A DNA stretch of 64,000 bases, from NCBI GenBank assembly GCA_016178725.1, contig JACOSV010000018.1, forward strand, positions 29,518 to 93,517. The letters are read 5' to 3'. This document shows, piece after piece, positions 1 to 9,633 of this stretch (position 1 is the first letter of the stretch; every line of letters starts with the position of its first letter). This stretch comes from Candidatus Eiseniibacteriota bacterium. Lineage in GTDB: Bacteria > Eisenbacteria > RBG-16-71-46. The notes beneath the pieces are model-generated. The model had not been told where the DNA came from and did not search any database. It worked only from the letters and a program-made list of their open reading frames with translations. The position numbers and the translations under genes were made by a program.

Positions 1-2
1 CG

Positions 3-692
3 CGCCGAATCGGCTACGCGCACGAGGCGAGGAGCTTCATGCTCACGGAGGCCCTGCGCCGCCCGCCGCGCGGCGAGCTCCACTTGAGCCGCGAGTACCT
101 CGCGCTCGGCGCGCGGCTGGGCGCGCGCGAGGTCGCGCTTCCGAAGCTCGCGGTCCGCGCGGAGGCCCACGACGCGGCGCGGGCGCTGGTCGGCGAGGCG
201 GCGGCGGGGCGCGGCGTCGCCGTGATCGCGCCGCGGTCCGCATACGGTCCCGCGCGCCAGTGGCCGGCCGAGCGGTTCGCGGCGCTGGCGCGCGCGCTGA
301 TCGCGGGCGGCCGCACCGTGCTCGTCGCCGGAACCGGGGCGGAGGCCGACACCTGTGCCGCGGTCGCGGATGCCGCGGGCGAGGGGGCGCGCTCGATCGC
401 CGGGCGCACCACGCTGCCGGTGCTCGCGGCGCTCGTGGCGGCGGCGGACGTCGCCGTGTGCAACGACTCCGGTCTCGCCCACCTTGCGGGCGCGGTGGGG
501 ACGCCGACCGTCACGCTCTACGGCTCGACGTCGAGCGCGTGGACAACCGCTCTCGGCCCGCGCGTGCGCATCATCCAGCATCCGCCGGTCTGCTCGCCGT
601 GCTTCCGCCGCACGTGCGCGATCGGTTATCGGTGCCTCACGGCGATCGACGTCGCCGAGGTCGCCGGCGCCTGCCGGGCGATGACGAGATGA
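3..692 (+). CDS. Heptosyltransferase (glycosyltransferase family 9), 5' end missing
   Basis: The reading frame is open from the window edge, so the ATG at 39 is internal; the residues before it (RIGYAHEARSF) already fit the family. The visible 229 residues are the C-terminal nucleotide-sugar-binding half of a GT9 enzyme, which adds ADP-heptose to the LPS inner core at the cytoplasmic face of the inner membrane. Family marks are CNDSGLAHLAGAVGTPTVTLYG and the Cys-rich end CSPCFRRTC, typical of heptosyltransferase II (WaaF-like). The stop overlaps the start of the next gene by 4 bp (ATGA), and that gene is a heptose-bisphosphate phosphatase, so the two probably form one LPS-heptose operon. Family assignment is firm; the exact acceptor is not readable. 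Confidence 0.85.
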   Translation, partial: RRIGYAHEARSFMLTEALRRPPRGELHLSREYLALGARLGAREVALPKLAVRAEAHDAARALVGEAAAGRGVAVIAPRSAYGPARQWPAERFAALARALIAGGRTVLVAGTGAEADTCAAVADAAGEGARSIAGRTTLPVLAALVAAADVAVCNDSGLAHLAGAVGTPTVTLYGSTSSAWTTALGPRVRIIQHPPVCSPCFRRTCAIGYRCLTAIDVAEVAGACRAMTR

Positions 693-1738
693 GGATCGTC
701 GTGGTGGGAGGGACCGTCTCCGCCGACGACCGCATCGCGATCGCCGCGGCCGGGCTCGCGCTGCGCGGCCACGACGTGCGCTGGCTCGGCGCCGTGCCGG
801 CGGCGTTCCTCACCTCGGGCGTCGAGCCGGTCGGACTGCGCGCGCTGCCGGCCCTGCGGGCCGAGGTCGTGATCGGCGCGGACGCGCCGCGGCGGCTCGC
901 GATCGCCGCATGGCTCTCCGGCGCCGAGGCGATGGTGTTGACGACGACGAGCGAGCGCGCGGGGCGCTGGGGGTTCCTCGATCGGTTCGCGTGGTCCGCA
1001 ACCGCGTCTCTGGCGCTCGCGACCGACCATGACGCGCACGCGCTGGTGGACGGCCCGCGCGGCCTCGCGCGCGAGCGTGTCGGCCTCTGGCCCGACGGGA
1101 CGCCCGGAACGACACCCGACGCGGCGCATCCCGACACGGAAGTCCTGGAGCGCGCCGGCGAGCGCACCCTCGCCGGCCACCGCGCGAAGCGCCCGCGCCC
1201 GGCGGTGTTCGTGGACCGCGACGGCACGCTGATCCGCGAAGAGGGTTACCTCTCCGATCCGCGAAAGGTCGAGGTGCTGCCCGGCGTCGCGCGCGGCCTG
1301 CGCGCGCTGCTCGACGCGGGGATCCCCGTGGTGGTGGCGACCAACCAGTCGGGCATCGGCCGCGGCTACTACACCGCCGAGTCCGTCTACGAGGTGATGG
1401 CCGTGATGCGCCGCATGCTGCGCGCAGAGGGCGTCGAGCTCACGGCCATCTATCTCTGCCCGCACGCGCCCGGGGCCGGCTGCCCCTGCCGCAAGCCCCG
1501 TCCCGGACTGCTCGAGCGCGCGGCCGAGGATCTCGTGCTCGATCTCCCCGGCTCGGTGATGATCGGCGACAAGCTGAGCGACGTCGCGACCGGGCATCAC
1601 GCCGGGTCGCGCGGCGTGCTCGTGCGCACCGGCTACGGCGCCGCCGAGGAATCCGCGGCGCACGGTGCTGCGCGGGCGCCGGACGCCGTGGTCGACGACG
1701 TCGGGGTCGCGGCGGAGTGGGTGCTCGAGCGATCGTGA
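689..1738 (+). CDS. gmhB: D-glycero-D-manno-heptose 1,7-bisphosphate 7-phosphatase with extra N-terminal domain
   Basis: ATG at 689 overlaps the upstream stop; 349 aa. Residues about 171-349 are a HAD phosphatase with the nucleophile motif FVDRDGTLI, the NQSGIGRGYY signature and the zinc loop CPHAPGAGCPC, all hallmarks of GmhB, which removes the 7-phosphate in ADP-heptose synthesis. GmhB alone is normally about 180-190 aa. The first 165 residues (MRIVVVGGTVSADD...) resemble the N-terminal Rossmann half of a GT-B glycosyltransferase, but no donor-binding second half follows. This may be a fusion with a degenerate transferase or a new accessory domain. The heptosyltransferase just upstream supports the LPS role. 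Confidence 0.88.
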   Translation: MRIVVVGGTVSADDRIAIAAAGLALRGHDVRWLGAVPAAFLTSGVEPVGLRALPALRAEVVIGADAPRRLAIAAWLSGAEAMVLTTTSERAGRWGFLDRFAWSATASLALATDHDAHALVDGPRGLARERVGLWPDGTPGTTPDAAHPDTEVLERAGERTLAGHRAKRPRPAVFVDRDGTLIREEGYLSDPRKVEVLPGVARGLRALLDAGIPVVVATNQSGIGRGYYTAESVYEVMAVMRRMLRAEGVELTAIYLCPHAPGAGCPCRKPRPGLLERAAEDLVLDLPGSVMIGDKLSDVATGHHAGSRGVLVRTGYGAAEESAAHGAARAPDAVVDDVGVAAEWVLERS

Positions 1739-1775
1739 ACGGAGTGTTGCGCGCGCGTAGCGCGCGGGACCGGCG

Positions 1776-2852
1776 TCAATGCGTGCGGTCGAGGTCGATC
1801 CGGTAGTCGCCGCCCGAGGAGTCCCGTGTGTAGCGCAGCCGGTAGTCGGTGATGCGCAGCCGGTCCGGCGTGATCCAGTCGTCCTCGACCAGCTGGTCGA
1901 GCCGTTCGGGATACGCGCCGTGCTCGTGCCGGTAGAGCTCGAGCACCTGCCGCAGGTCGCGGATCTGGGCGGCGGCGAACACGTCGGGACCCGACGCCGC
2001 CGCCGAGGGCCGCGCCAGCCACCGGCCTCCGGCCAGCGCGCCGGCGACGATCGCCAGCCCCACGATGACCGCGACCGCCTCGCGGGCGAAGCGCAGACCT
2101 TGCGCCACCGGCGTGCGGGCGGCCTCGGGCTCGGGCGCGCCGGGATCGCGGCGCCCGACGAACTCGACCCACTCCGCCTCCATCAGCCGGTGGATGGCCT
2201 CATGCGCCTCGTATTCGGTGAGCGCGGCGGCGGCCACGACCTCGGCGACCGTGTGCTGGCCGTCGATGATGCCGAACAACTCGCGCTCCTCCTCGGAGAG
2301 CGAGGCGTCGGGATCCGGCAGGTCGCGCACGCCGAGGAGCTGATGCGGATCGGTGAACCGCGTACGGAAGCGCTTCTCCTCGTCCACGCGGCGCGCCGAC
2401 TCGATCAGGGCGCCCTCGGCGCTCAAGCGCACGAGTCGCGCGCCGGTCCAGGTGACGGCCGGGTCGAAGCGATACGTGCCGGCCTCCCAGTGGGCGAGGG
2501 TGAGCAGCGTGTCGAGGATCTGACGCTCGACGTAGCCGGCGAGCTCCTCCTGATCCATGTAGCGGCCGTTGAGGATCAGGTCCTCGAGGTCGCGCCCGGT
2601 CTCCTTGTGGATGGCGATCAGGCCGCGATACTGCTCGTCCGAGAAGCGCTGGATCGTGCGCAGGAATTCCACGAGCGGATCGTCGCGCTTCATGCCCGGC
2701 TCGCGCGCCGAGACCACGCGGCCGTCGTGAACGTAGACGACGCAGCGTTCGGCGTCCTTCTCGAGCAGCAGGCATCCGGTTTTCTTCTGGGTCCCGAGGA
2801 GCTGCAGGATTTCGGACACCGAGAAGTCGCGGAGATTGCCCTGGAGCGCCAT
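1776..2852 (-). CDS. DUF4388 (PATAN-like) protein with membrane anchor and T2SG-like tail
   Basis: 358 aa from the ATG at 2852; the ORF-track extension to 3293 runs antiparallel through the upstream gene and is not needed. The N-terminus ([20 protein letters not shown], then [10 protein letters not shown] and [11 protein letters not shown]) is the DUF4388 domain found in signalling proteins of delta-proteobacteria and FCB phyla. A winged-helix-like middle is followed by one transmembrane segment (about residues 255-275, [18 protein letters not shown]). The C-terminus ([29 protein letters not shown]) looks like the processed part of a type II secretion pseudopilin G. It lies 8 bp after the TPR gene upstream on the same strand, probably in one transcript. 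The function is unknown; a sensory or gliding/secretion regulator is possible. Confidence 0.75.
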   Translation of the reverse strand: MALQGNLRDFSVSEILQLLGTQKKTGCLLLEKDAERCVVYVHDGRVVSAREPGMKRDDPLVEFLRTIQRFSDEQYRGLIAIHKETGRDLEDLILNGRYMDQEELAGYVERQILDTLLTLAHWEAGTYRFDPAVTWTGARLVRLSAEGALIESARRVDEEKRFRTRFTDPHQLLGVRDLPDPDASLSEEERELFGIIDGQHTVAEVVAAAALTEYEAHEAIHRLMEAEWVEFVGRRDPGAPEPEAARTPVAQGLRFAREAVAVIVGLAIVAGALAGGRWLARPSAAASGPDVFAAAQIRDLRQVLELYRHEHGAYPERLDQLVEDDWITPDRLRITDYRLRYTRDSSGGDYRIDLDRTH

Positions 2853-2860
2853 GCGTTCGC

Positions 2861-4966
2861 CTACGCGGCCCTGGCCGTGGTGGTGGTGGCCTGCGTCGGC
2901 CGGCTGCGCACCGGCGAGACGAGTGCCGCGGCGCGGCGGGCTTCGCCCGCGGCCACCCCGAAGTAGCTCAGGATCGAGAAGGCGTAGAGCGCCGCCCAGG
3001 AGGCGAGGATCAGGATCGGCGAGAGGACGCTGCCGGAGCCGGTCGGCGACTGGAACGTGAACGGCGCGTGGACGCCGAGCCACGGCGCCGAGAGCAGCAC
3101 CATGCCGCTCGTGATGGCGAGCGCGCGGAAGCCGCGGTGGAACGCGAGCAGCCCGAATCCCGGGATCAGCGCCGCGAGCGTCGTGCGCGTCAGGCGCTGC
3201 GAGCGCTCGACCGCGAGCCGGCGGCGGCCGAGCAGCACGCGGCTGAACTCCGCACTCTCGGCCCGTCCGGCCTCGCCGCCGCATGCCGGGCACAGCGCGA
3301 GCTCACGGCGGCGCTGGGCGCAGCGGCGGCAGATGATCCGGCCGCAGTTGTGGCAGGGGCGGAGCGGCGCGACCTTCTGCCAGCGCAGGCCCATGGTGAC
3401 GCTCGCGAGCGCGACGATGGCGACGAGGAGCGAGAAGCGCCAGCCCGCCGACTCGACGTGGCCGCGCCACGCCGCCGGCGTCGCGGCGACGCCCGCGCCG
3501 CGGCCGTCGAGCACGATCGTCCACAGCGTGCGCGGTGCGAGCCACTCGTCCGCGAGCGGCATCGTGCCGTCGTCGGTGCCGAGCGCCTGCTGGCCCTTCA
3601 CCAGATCGAAGTCGATCGCCGACGCCTTCGCCGCCGCCTCGGTCGCGTCGTGATACTCGAACTGGCGCGTGTAGACCTGCGAGAGGTTGAACCACGCGGA
3701 GGCGTTCTCGGGCTGGATCGCGACGGCGCGGCGGTAGAGCCCGATCGCCTCGTCGAGCCGGCCCTCGGCGACGAGCACGTTGGCGAGGTTGTTCAGCACG
3801 CGGTCGTTCTTCGGCCACAGCGACGACGCGCGCCGGTACGCGGTCTCGGCGGTCGCGAGGTCGCCGCCCTGCCGCGCCGTCCAACCGAGACCGAACTGGA
3901 CCGCGGGGTTGTCGGGCGCCGTCGTCGCGAGGTTCGCGAGCTCCGCGCCGCGCTCCGGCGTCCACGCCTCATCCTGCAGCTCGGCCACGCCGTAGAGCGG
4001 CGCCTGATCCACGCGCAGCGGCGCCGCGAGACGGCCGAGCACGCCGCTCGCGAGGGGGATCGCGATGAGCGTCATGACGAGCAGCGCGTAGAGCGTGCGC
4101 TCGCGCGAGCGCAGTACGGGCCACACGAGCCCGAGCAGCAGCACCGCGGGCAGCGCAAGGCCGACGCCGCACGCGAACGGCAGCGCGAGCAGCACCCACG
4201 CCCAGAGGCGGGCGGAGCCCGGCGACAGCAGACGCGCGACACGCTCCTGCCAGAGGTGGCGCAGCTCGGCCTGGCGCAGCACGACGAGCGCGAGCCCCGT
4301 CGCCACGAGCCCGACGAACAGCGCATGCATCGCGAAGAACGCCAGGTTCGCGACCAGCTCGATCTGGAGCAGGAAGCTGCGGCGGACGATGTCGAGGGCG
4401 ACGCCGTAGTGCATGAGCGTCTGACCCGGATCGCGGAGAACGCTCCACGAGGCGAGCGTCAGGTGCGGCGTCACGAAGCCCGGATCGAGATCGGCCGCGC
4501 CGCGGATCAGGCGCACCGCTTCCTGATACTGGCCCGCGCGCTCGGCGATCAGTCCGCGGCGAAAGAAGAGACGCGCCTCGTCGGGCATCGCGGGGCGATG
4601 CTGCGCGCGCTTGTACGCGAGCCACGCGTCGAGGTCATGAAGGTCGGAGGGAGGCGCCGCGGATTCCGAGGTGGTGGACGCCGCGGCCGAGGCCGGCGTC
4701 GCGGCATCTGCGGAAGGCGTCGCCGCAGCCCCATCGCCGGGATTCGCCGCCGGCGTCGTGACGGCCGCCTCGGCGACCGTCGTCGACGGCGCCATCGCGT
4801 CCACGGTGGGATCGCTGGTCGAATCGGCGCGGACGATGGACGCCGTGCACAAGGCTGCGGCCATGCCGAGGGATGCGGTCCACGCGAGCGTCGCGGCCCA
4901 TGCGCCCGCGTGCGTTCGCCGCGCGCGCCTGATCCGAAGCGCGCCCGTGGAGTCGATCGAGGCCAT
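2861..4966 (-). CDS. TPR repeat membrane protein with zinc ribbon
   Basis: 701 aa, starting at the ATG at 4966. An Arg-rich start and hydrophobic stretch ([21 protein letters not shown], ending near VRADS) look like a signal or anchor. A Thr/Ala/Pro-rich linker, one TPR-like unit, a group of membrane spans around residues 200-310, and a longer TPR block (about 325-440) follow. Near residue 545 there is a four-Cys zinc ribbon ([14 protein letters not shown], then CPACGG), and the end carries two or three further membrane helices. TPRs suggest a scaffold for an envelope complex. It is probably co-transcribed with the DUF4388 gene 8 bp downstream. I do not recognise a named family. Confidence 0.7.
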   Translation of the reverse strand: MASIDSTGALRIRRARRTHAGAWAATLAWTASLGMAAALCTASIVRADSTSDPTVDAMAPSTTVAEAAVTTPAANPGDGAAATPSADAATPASAAASTTSESAAPPSDLHDLDAWLAYKRAQHRPAMPDEARLFFRRGLIAERAGQYQEAVRLIRGAADLDPGFVTPHLTLASWSVLRDPGQTLMHYGVALDIVRRSFLLQIELVANLAFFAMHALFVGLVATGLALVVLRQAELRHLWQERVARLLSPGSARLWAWVLLALPFACGVGLALPAVLLLGLVWPVLRSRERTLYALLVMTLIAIPLASGVLGRLAAPLRVDQAPLYGVAELQDEAWTPERGAELANLATTAPDNPAVQFGLGWTARQGGDLATAETAYRRASSLWPKNDRVLNNLANVLVAEGRLDEAIGLYRRAVAIQPENASAWFNLSQVYTRQFEYHDATEAAAKASAIDFDLVKGQQALGTDDGTMPLADEWLAPRTLWTIVLDGRGAGVAATPAAWRGHVESAGWRFSLLVAIVALASVTMGLRWQKVAPLRPCHNCGRIICRRCAQRRRELALCPACGGEAGRAESAEFSRVLLGRRRLAVERSQRLTRTTLAALIPGFGLLAFHRGFRALAITSGMVLLSAPWLGVHAPFTFQSPTGSGSVLSPILILASWAALYAFSILSYFGVAAGEARRAAALVSPVRSRPTQATTTTARAA

Positions 4967-4979
4967 GGTTCGCAGTCCC

Positions 4980-5008
4980 TTGACAGTGGCGGAAGGCGTC
5001 CTTACGTT
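4980..5008 (+). promoter_or_regulatory. Predicted sigma70-type promoter for asnS
   Basis: TTGACA (4980-4985), a 17-bp spacer and TACGTT (5003-5008) form a near-consensus promoter pointing at asnS. It would give a leader of about 140 nt. It sits between divergent genes and overlaps nothing coding. This is a sequence match only. Confidence 0.5.
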
Positions 5009-5155
5009 GCCGCGAGTTCGCTAGCCGTTATCGGCCCCGCGCGCCGGGCGCTTAACCGCTTTGTGCGCCGGCGCGGGCGGGCAACTCGCGCGCCGCCTTT
5101 CGGTTCCCGGCATCCCGGAGTCCGGCTCGCGCGCCTTCGGACCCGGAGTCTTCGC

Positions 5156-6472
5156 GTGACGTCTTCACCCGGCGCAACCGTTCCCTGGATCCGGATCCGC
5201 GAGGCGTCGGCGCACCTCGGCGCCGACGTCGAGGTGCGCGGCTGGCTCGCGCACCGCCGCTCGAGCGGCAAGGTCCAGTTCCTCGTCGTCCGCGACGGCA
5301 GCGGGACGATGCAGTGTGTCGCGGGCCGCAACGACGTGAGCCCCGAGGCCTGGCAGGCACTCGAGACGCTGACACAGGAATCGTCGCTCATCGTCCGCGG
5401 CCGCCTGCGCGCCGACGCGCGCTCGCCGGGCGGCGTCGAGATGGGGCTCCAATCGGTCGAGATCGTCGCGATCGCCGAGGGCTACCCGATCACGCCCAAG
5501 GAGCACGGCACCGACTTCCTGATGGATCACCGGCACCTGTGGCTGCGCTCGCCGCGCCAGCAGGCGATCCTCACGATCCGCGCCGAGATCGTTCAGGCGT
5601 TCCGCGACTTCATGCACGGCGAGGGATTCCTGCTCGTCGATGCGCCGATCTTCACACCCAACGCATGCGAGGGGACGACGACGCTGTTCGAGACGCAGTA
5701 CTTCGATGAGCGCGCGTACCTGACGCAGAGCGGGCAGCTCTACGCCGAGGCCGCGGCGATGGCGTTCGGTCGCGTCTACTGCTTCGGGCCGGCGTTCCGC
5801 GCCGAGAAGAGCAAGACGCGCCGCCACCTGATCGAGTTCTGGATGATGGAGCCCGAGTGGGCGTTCGCGACGCTCGAGGACGTGATCGGACTCGAGGAGC
5901 GGCTGCTGGTGTATGTCGTGGGCCGCGTGCTCGAGCGGAACGCCGAGGCGCTGAAGACGGTCGAGCGCGACGTGACGAAGCTCGCGCGCGTTCGCGCGCC
6001 GTTCGCGCGCATCCACTACAACGACGCCGTGGCGCGGCTCCACGCCGCCGGGCAGGCGTTCGAGTGGGGCGGCGATTTCGGCGGGACGGACGAGACGATC
6101 CTCGCCGAGCAGTTCGAGACGCCGGTGTTCGTCACGCACTATCCGGCGGCGGTGAAGGCGTTCTACATGGAGCCGGATCCCGCCGATCCCAGGCTCAGTC
6201 TCTCGTGCGACTGCCTCGCGCCCGAGGGCTACGGCGAGATCATCGGCGGCGGGCAGCGCATGGCCTCGCTCGATCTGCTGACGCGGCGCATCGACGAGCA
6301 CGGCCTGCCGCAGGAGGCGTTCGAGTGGTACAAGGACCTGCGGCGTTACGGATCGGTTCCGCACGCGGGCTTCGGCATCGGTGTCGAGCGCACGCTGGCG
6401 TGGATCGCCGGGCTCGATCACGTGCGCGAGACGATTCCGTTCCCGCGCATGCTCTACCGGCTGCGGCCCTGA
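5156..6472 (+). CDS. asnS: Asparaginyl-tRNA synthetase
   Basis: 438 aa from GTG at 5156 (GGAG lies a few bases upstream). The 1134-aa ORF-track version extends antisense through the TPR gene and is rejected. The enzyme charges tRNA-Asn in the cytoplasm. An N-terminal OB-fold anticodon-binding domain ([25 protein letters not shown]) is followed by the class II catalytic core with motif 2 ([21 protein letters not shown]) and motif 3 ([16 protein letters not shown]). The EKSKTRRHL form is typical of AsnRS, not AspRS. The length is normal. It is monocistronic between a divergent gene and a hairpin-rich gap. Confidence 0.95.
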   Translation: MTSSPGATVPWIRIREASAHLGADVEVRGWLAHRRSSGKVQFLVVRDGSGTMQCVAGRNDVSPEAWQALETLTQESSLIVRGRLRADARSPGGVEMGLQSVEIVAIAEGYPITPKEHGTDFLMDHRHLWLRSPRQQAILTIRAEIVQAFRDFMHGEGFLLVDAPIFTPNACEGTTTLFETQYFDERAYLTQSGQLYAEAAAMAFGRVYCFGPAFRAEKSKTRRHLIEFWMMEPEWAFATLEDVIGLEERLLVYVVGRVLERNAEALKTVERDVTKLARVRAPFARIHYNDAVARLHAAGQAFEWGGDFGGTDETILAEQFETPVFVTHYPAAVKAFYMEPDPADPRLSLSCDCLAPEGYGEIIGGGQRMASLDLLTRRIDEHGLPQEAFEWYKDLRRYGSVPHAGFGIGVERTLAWIAGLDHVRETIPFPRMLYRLRP

Positions 6473-6480
6473 AACGGCCG

Positions 6481-6504
6481 GGCCGCCGCCCGAAGGCGGC
6501 GGCC
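6481..6504 (+). terminator. Hairpin after asnS (no T-tract)
   Basis: A perfect 10-bp stem, GGCCGCCGCC / GGCGGCGGCC, encloses a CGAA tetraloop 9 bp after the asnS stop. There is no T-run, so it is either a Rho-assisted 3' end or a stabilising hairpin. Confidence 0.5.
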
Positions 6505-6737
6505 GCGACCTACGATCGAGGAGTCCGGTCCGCCCCAGCGAGAGGTGGATGGAATGCGCGCCTCGCGGGATGCCGACATCGCAGGGATGCGTGCGCGCTT
6601 CCGGAGGACTCCCCGAAACCGTGGCGACCGCGAGGTACCGGTCGCCGGGACCGGGGATTCTAGGACGGCCGAGGTCGGTTCGCGAGGGGTTTCCGCGTCG
6701 CTCCGCCGCCTCACGGGGGGCGCCCGCGCCACGGTTC
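6505..6737 (+). other. Intergenic region with nested inverted repeats (possible structured RNA)
   Basis: No credible ORF lies here. GGAGTCC (6520-6526) can pair with GGACTCC (6606-6612). CCCCG (6611-6615) can pair with CGGGG (6652-6656), and inside that GCGACCG (6624-6630) pairs with CGGTCGC (6639-6645) across an 8-nt loop. The first two stems share two bases and so are partly alternative. It precedes the 6738 promoter, so it would be asnS 3' UTR or a separate small RNA. I recognise no known riboswitch or RNA family. Confidence 0.3.
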
Positions 6738-6766
6738 TTGACAGTCCCGGAAGCCGACTCTAGTGT
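6738..6766 (+). promoter_or_regulatory. Predicted promoter of the PstS-like/STAS/Tol operon
   Basis: TTGACA (6738-6743), a 17-bp spacer and TAGTGT (6761-6766). It is the best promoter match in the gap and lies about 70 nt before the TTG start at 6836. Confidence 0.55.
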
Positions 6767-6835
6767 GCCGCGCTGCCCGCGAGCGTAGAAGGCGGGGCGT
6801 GCGACGGACGCGACCACGGGAAAGCGGAGCAACCA

Positions 6836-7813
6836 TTGATTGACAAGGGCCTCCGCGGCTTCCTAGACTTCTCGACCTTCGATGCTCCGGGTTTCGGCCG
6901 CCGGCTTCTCGGCTTCGCGGCTGGACCGCTGACGATCGCCGCCCTGCTTTGCGGCTGCTCCCCGCAGCGCCCCGGCCGGGCAGTGGAAGACTCGATCACC
7001 AGCGGGCGTATCTCCATCGTCTGTGCTCCGGATCTCGAGCCGTTGATCCGGCGTGAGCGCGGGGCGTTCGTCGCGCTCTACCCGGACGCCGCGGTCGAGA
7101 TCCGGGCCGGCGCGTCGCGCGAGGCGATCCGCGCGCTGTTCGCGGCCGAGTGCGACGTGGCGGCGATCGCGCGCGAGCTCGAAAGCGAGGAACGCGGCGC
7201 GGCGCTTCGCGGAGGGCTGGAGCTGGAGGGCTATCGGTTCGGGCGGGACGGGGTCGCGGTGGTGGTGCATCCGGGGAATCCGGTGCAGAACATCGCGCTG
7301 GACGACCTGCGCGGCATCTACGCCGGCCGGGTGAAGGCGTGGAGCGAGGTCGGCGGCGCGAACCTTGCGGTGCGTCCGGTGTTCCAGGCGCCGGGAGCGG
7401 ACATCACGACGTTCTTCGCGCAGCGGGTGATGCAGGGGGAACAGGTGCAGGTGCCGGTGGTGTATGAAGACTCGGATTCCGACGTGGTCGCCTACGTCGC
7501 GGCCCATCCCGAGGCGATCGGCTTCGTGTCGCTCGCCTGGGCCGACCGCGGCGTACGCGCGTTGCGCGTTGCCTCGCTCAAGGGCCTGCCGTTCTGGAAG
7601 CCGGATCCAGAGACGGTGTACGGCGGCGATTATCCGCTCACCCGCTTCATGAACCTCTACGCCCGCCCCGGCGGACGGGCGCTCGCCAACGGATTCATCA
7701 CGTACGTGACGAGCCGCGACGGCCAGCAGCTGGTGCACGAGCAGGGGCTCGTCCCAACCGCGGTGCCGGTGCGCTTCGTGCGGCGTTCGTCGATGCTGGG
7801 GAGTCACCATTGA
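6836..7813 (+). CDS. PstS-like phosphate-family solute-binding lipoprotein
   Basis: 325 aa from a TTG start. A hydrophobic stretch ends in a lipobox (ALLCGC, lipidated Cys41), so it should be membrane-anchored outside the cytoplasm. The rest is a PBP-like domain: RISIVCAPDLEPLI, then VVVHPGNPVQNIALDDLRGIYAG, and a C-terminal IGFVSLAWADRGVRALRV stretch, as in PstS-type phosphate-binding proteins. No PstC/A/B transporter genes follow. Instead the next genes are TPR, STAS and TolQ/TolR/TonB types, an arrangement suggesting a sensory or energy-transduction role rather than classical phosphate import. The stop overlaps the next ORF by 4 bp. Confidence 0.75.
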   Translation: MIDKGLRGFLDFSTFDAPGFGRRLLGFAAGPLTIAALLCGCSPQRPGRAVEDSITSGRISIVCAPDLEPLIRRERGAFVALYPDAAVEIRAGASREAIRALFAAECDVAAIARELESEERGAALRGGLELEGYRFGRDGVAVVVHPGNPVQNIALDDLRGIYAGRVKAWSEVGGANLAVRPVFQAPGADITTFFAQRVMQGEQVQVPVVYEDSDSDVVAYVAAHPEAIGFVSLAWADRGVRALRVASLKGLPFWKPDPETVYGGDYPLTRFMNLYARPGGRALANGFITYVTSRDGQQLVHEQGLVPTAVPVRFVRRSSMLGSHH

Positions 7814-9633
7814 ACATACAGAGGAGGGGATCGCTCCTGAAGAGACGAGAGCTGAATCGCGCGCCGCACGCGGCATGGATGACGATCGCGTGCATGGTCG
7901 TCGCGCTGGGCGCCGCGGGCGCGGCCCGCGCCGACGACCTCAAGGACGCCCAGACGGCGCTCAAGGCGGGCCGCTACGACGACGCCGCTGCCCTGTTCGA
8001 GAAGGCGGCGGGCCAGGGCTATGCCGCCGGTCGCGCGGGCGTCGGTCAAGTGTGGCTGCGCCGCCGGCAGCTCGACAAGGCGATGGATCAGTTCCAGCTC
8101 GCCCAGAAGATGGATGCCGGATTCGCGCTCTCGTACTGGGGGCAGGGCGAGGTGCTGCGCCTCGAGGACAAGTGCGGCGACGCGATCCCGCTCTACCAGA
8201 AGGCGACCGAGCTCGACCGCAAGTTCCCCGAGGCCGAGCTCGCGCTCGGCGACTGCTACGTGCAGACCCGGCAGTTCGACAAGGGGGTCGCGGCGCTCAC
8301 GGTCGGTCTCGGCTGGGGCACGAAGTGGCGGCCGCGCTTCCTCACGGCGCTCGGACGCGCCGAGGAGTCGCGCGATTCGCTGCGCGCCGCCGGCATCTAC
8401 TTCACCACCGCGCGGCAGGAGGCGCCCGACGACGCGACCGTGCTCAAGGAGCTCGGTGAGTTCTACTTCCGGCGCGGCACGTGGGCGCTCGCCATCCAGG
8501 AGTGCCAGGCGGCGGTCGATCTCGACTCGACCGACATCGACATCCGCTTCGCGCTCGGTCAGGCGCTCTTCTACGACCAGCGGTACAACGACGCGCTCGA
8601 CCAGTACCTGTGGGTGACCCGGCGCGACGCCGATTACGCGCCGGCGCAGCTCGCGCTCGGCAACCTGCTCTTCCTCTCGGGCGCCGCCGACGTCAAGCGC
8701 TACGCCGAGGCGCGCGGCCCGCTCGAGGTCTACACGCGGCTCAAGCCCAACGACCCGAAGGGTTGGAGCCTCCTCGGACGCAGCGATTACTACACGCACC
8801 GACCCGAAGCGCTGGCCGAGCTGCAGAAGGCCGAGCAGCTCGGCGACAAGAGCAAGGAGATGTACACGGTGCTCGGCCGCTACTACGCCGACCAGAAGGA
8901 CTGGGCCAAGGCGCTCGATTTCTTCGGCCGCGGCGATCCCACTCCGCGCGACCTGCTGCTCATCGGGCAGATGTTCGTGTTTCAGAACAATCAGTCGGGC
9001 GCCGACTCGATCTACAAGGCGATCATCGCGCGCGACTCGACCACGAGCGACGCCAAGTTCGCGATGACCGAGCTCGGCAAGGGACGCTTCCGCGCGAAGG
9101 ACTATCCGGGGGCGATCGCGACGCTCAACCGGCGAATCGCGCTTGACCCGAACAGCGGCGAGGCTTACTACTACATCGGTTTGTCGTATAAGGAGATGAA
9201 GCAGTACCCGGAAGCCTTGGACGCGCTGCGCAGGTCGGCGGCGGTCGACTCCGCCAAGGGCGAGCGCCACTTCTGGCTGGGCATTCTCTACGCGCAGCAG
9301 AAGGACGACGAGAACGCGCGGGCGTCGCTCGAGCGTTCGGTCGCGCTCGACTCCACCAGCAAGACGGCGGGCGTCGCCTACCGGCAACTGGGCTACTATC
9401 GTCTCCTGCAGAAGGATTGGACCGGCGCGATCACGCTGCTCGAGCGCGCCGTCTCGCTCAACGATCAGGACGTTCAGGCGATGGTCTGGCTCGGACAGGC
9501 CTGGCAGAACAGGGGCGATCGGGCGAAGGCCGCCGAGTGGTACAACAAGGCGCTCAAGGTCGATCCGAATCAGCCGGACGCGAAGAAGGGTCTGCAGATT
9601 CTCCAGGCCCCGCCCAAGGGAGGAACGAAATGA
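7810..9633 (+). CDS. Exported TPR repeat protein
   Basis: Up to 607 aa. The ORF track starts at a TTG (7810) that overlaps the previous stop. However, a perfect GAGGAGG lies at 7821-7827 and the in-frame CTG at 7837 sits 9 nt after it, giving the start (M)KRRELNRAPHAAW, a good signal-peptide n-region. The true start may therefore be 7837. A signal peptide (cleavage near AARAD) is followed by about a dozen TPR units over the whole length, for example YAAGRAGVGQVWLRRRQLDKAMDQFQ. It is predicted periplasmic, a scaffold for the downstream Tol/Ton-like complex. No enzyme domain is visible. Confidence 0.8.
   Translation: MNIQRRGSLLKRRELNRAPHAAWMTIACMVVALGAAGAARADDLKDAQTALKAGRYDDAAALFEKAAGQGYAAGRAGVGQVWLRRRQLDKAMDQFQLAQKMDAGFALSYWGQGEVLRLEDKCGDAIPLYQKATELDRKFPEAELALGDCYVQTRQFDKGVAALTVGLGWGTKWRPRFLTALGRAEESRDSLRAAGIYFTTARQEAPDDATVLKELGEFYFRRGTWALAIQECQAAVDLDSTDIDIRFALGQALFYDQRYNDALDQYLWVTRRDADYAPAQLALGNLLFLSGAADVKRYAEARGPLEVYTRLKPNDPKGWSLLGRSDYYTHRPEALAELQKAEQLGDKSKEMYTVLGRYYADQKDWAKALDFFGRGDPTPRDLLLIGQMFVFQNNQSGADSIYKAIIARDSTTSDAKFAMTELGKGRFRAKDYPGAIATLNRRIALDPNSGEAYYYIGLSYKEMKQYPEALDALRRSAAVDSAKGERHFWLGILYAQQKDDENARASLERSVALDSTSKTAGVAYRQLGYYRLLQKDWTGAITLLERAVSLNDQDVQAMVWLGQAWQNRGDRAKAAEWYNKALKVDPNQPDAKKGLQILQAPPKGGTK

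Noticed and set aside
1741-1775. Inverted repeat GCGCGC...GCGCGC between convergent genes
   Set aside because: Short, low-complexity and lacks a T-run on either strand; too weak to call a terminator.
3068-5155. N-terminal part of the 1134-aa ORF containing asnS
   Set aside because: Runs antisense through the TPR/zinc-ribbon gene; the AsnRS domain begins after GTG 5156.
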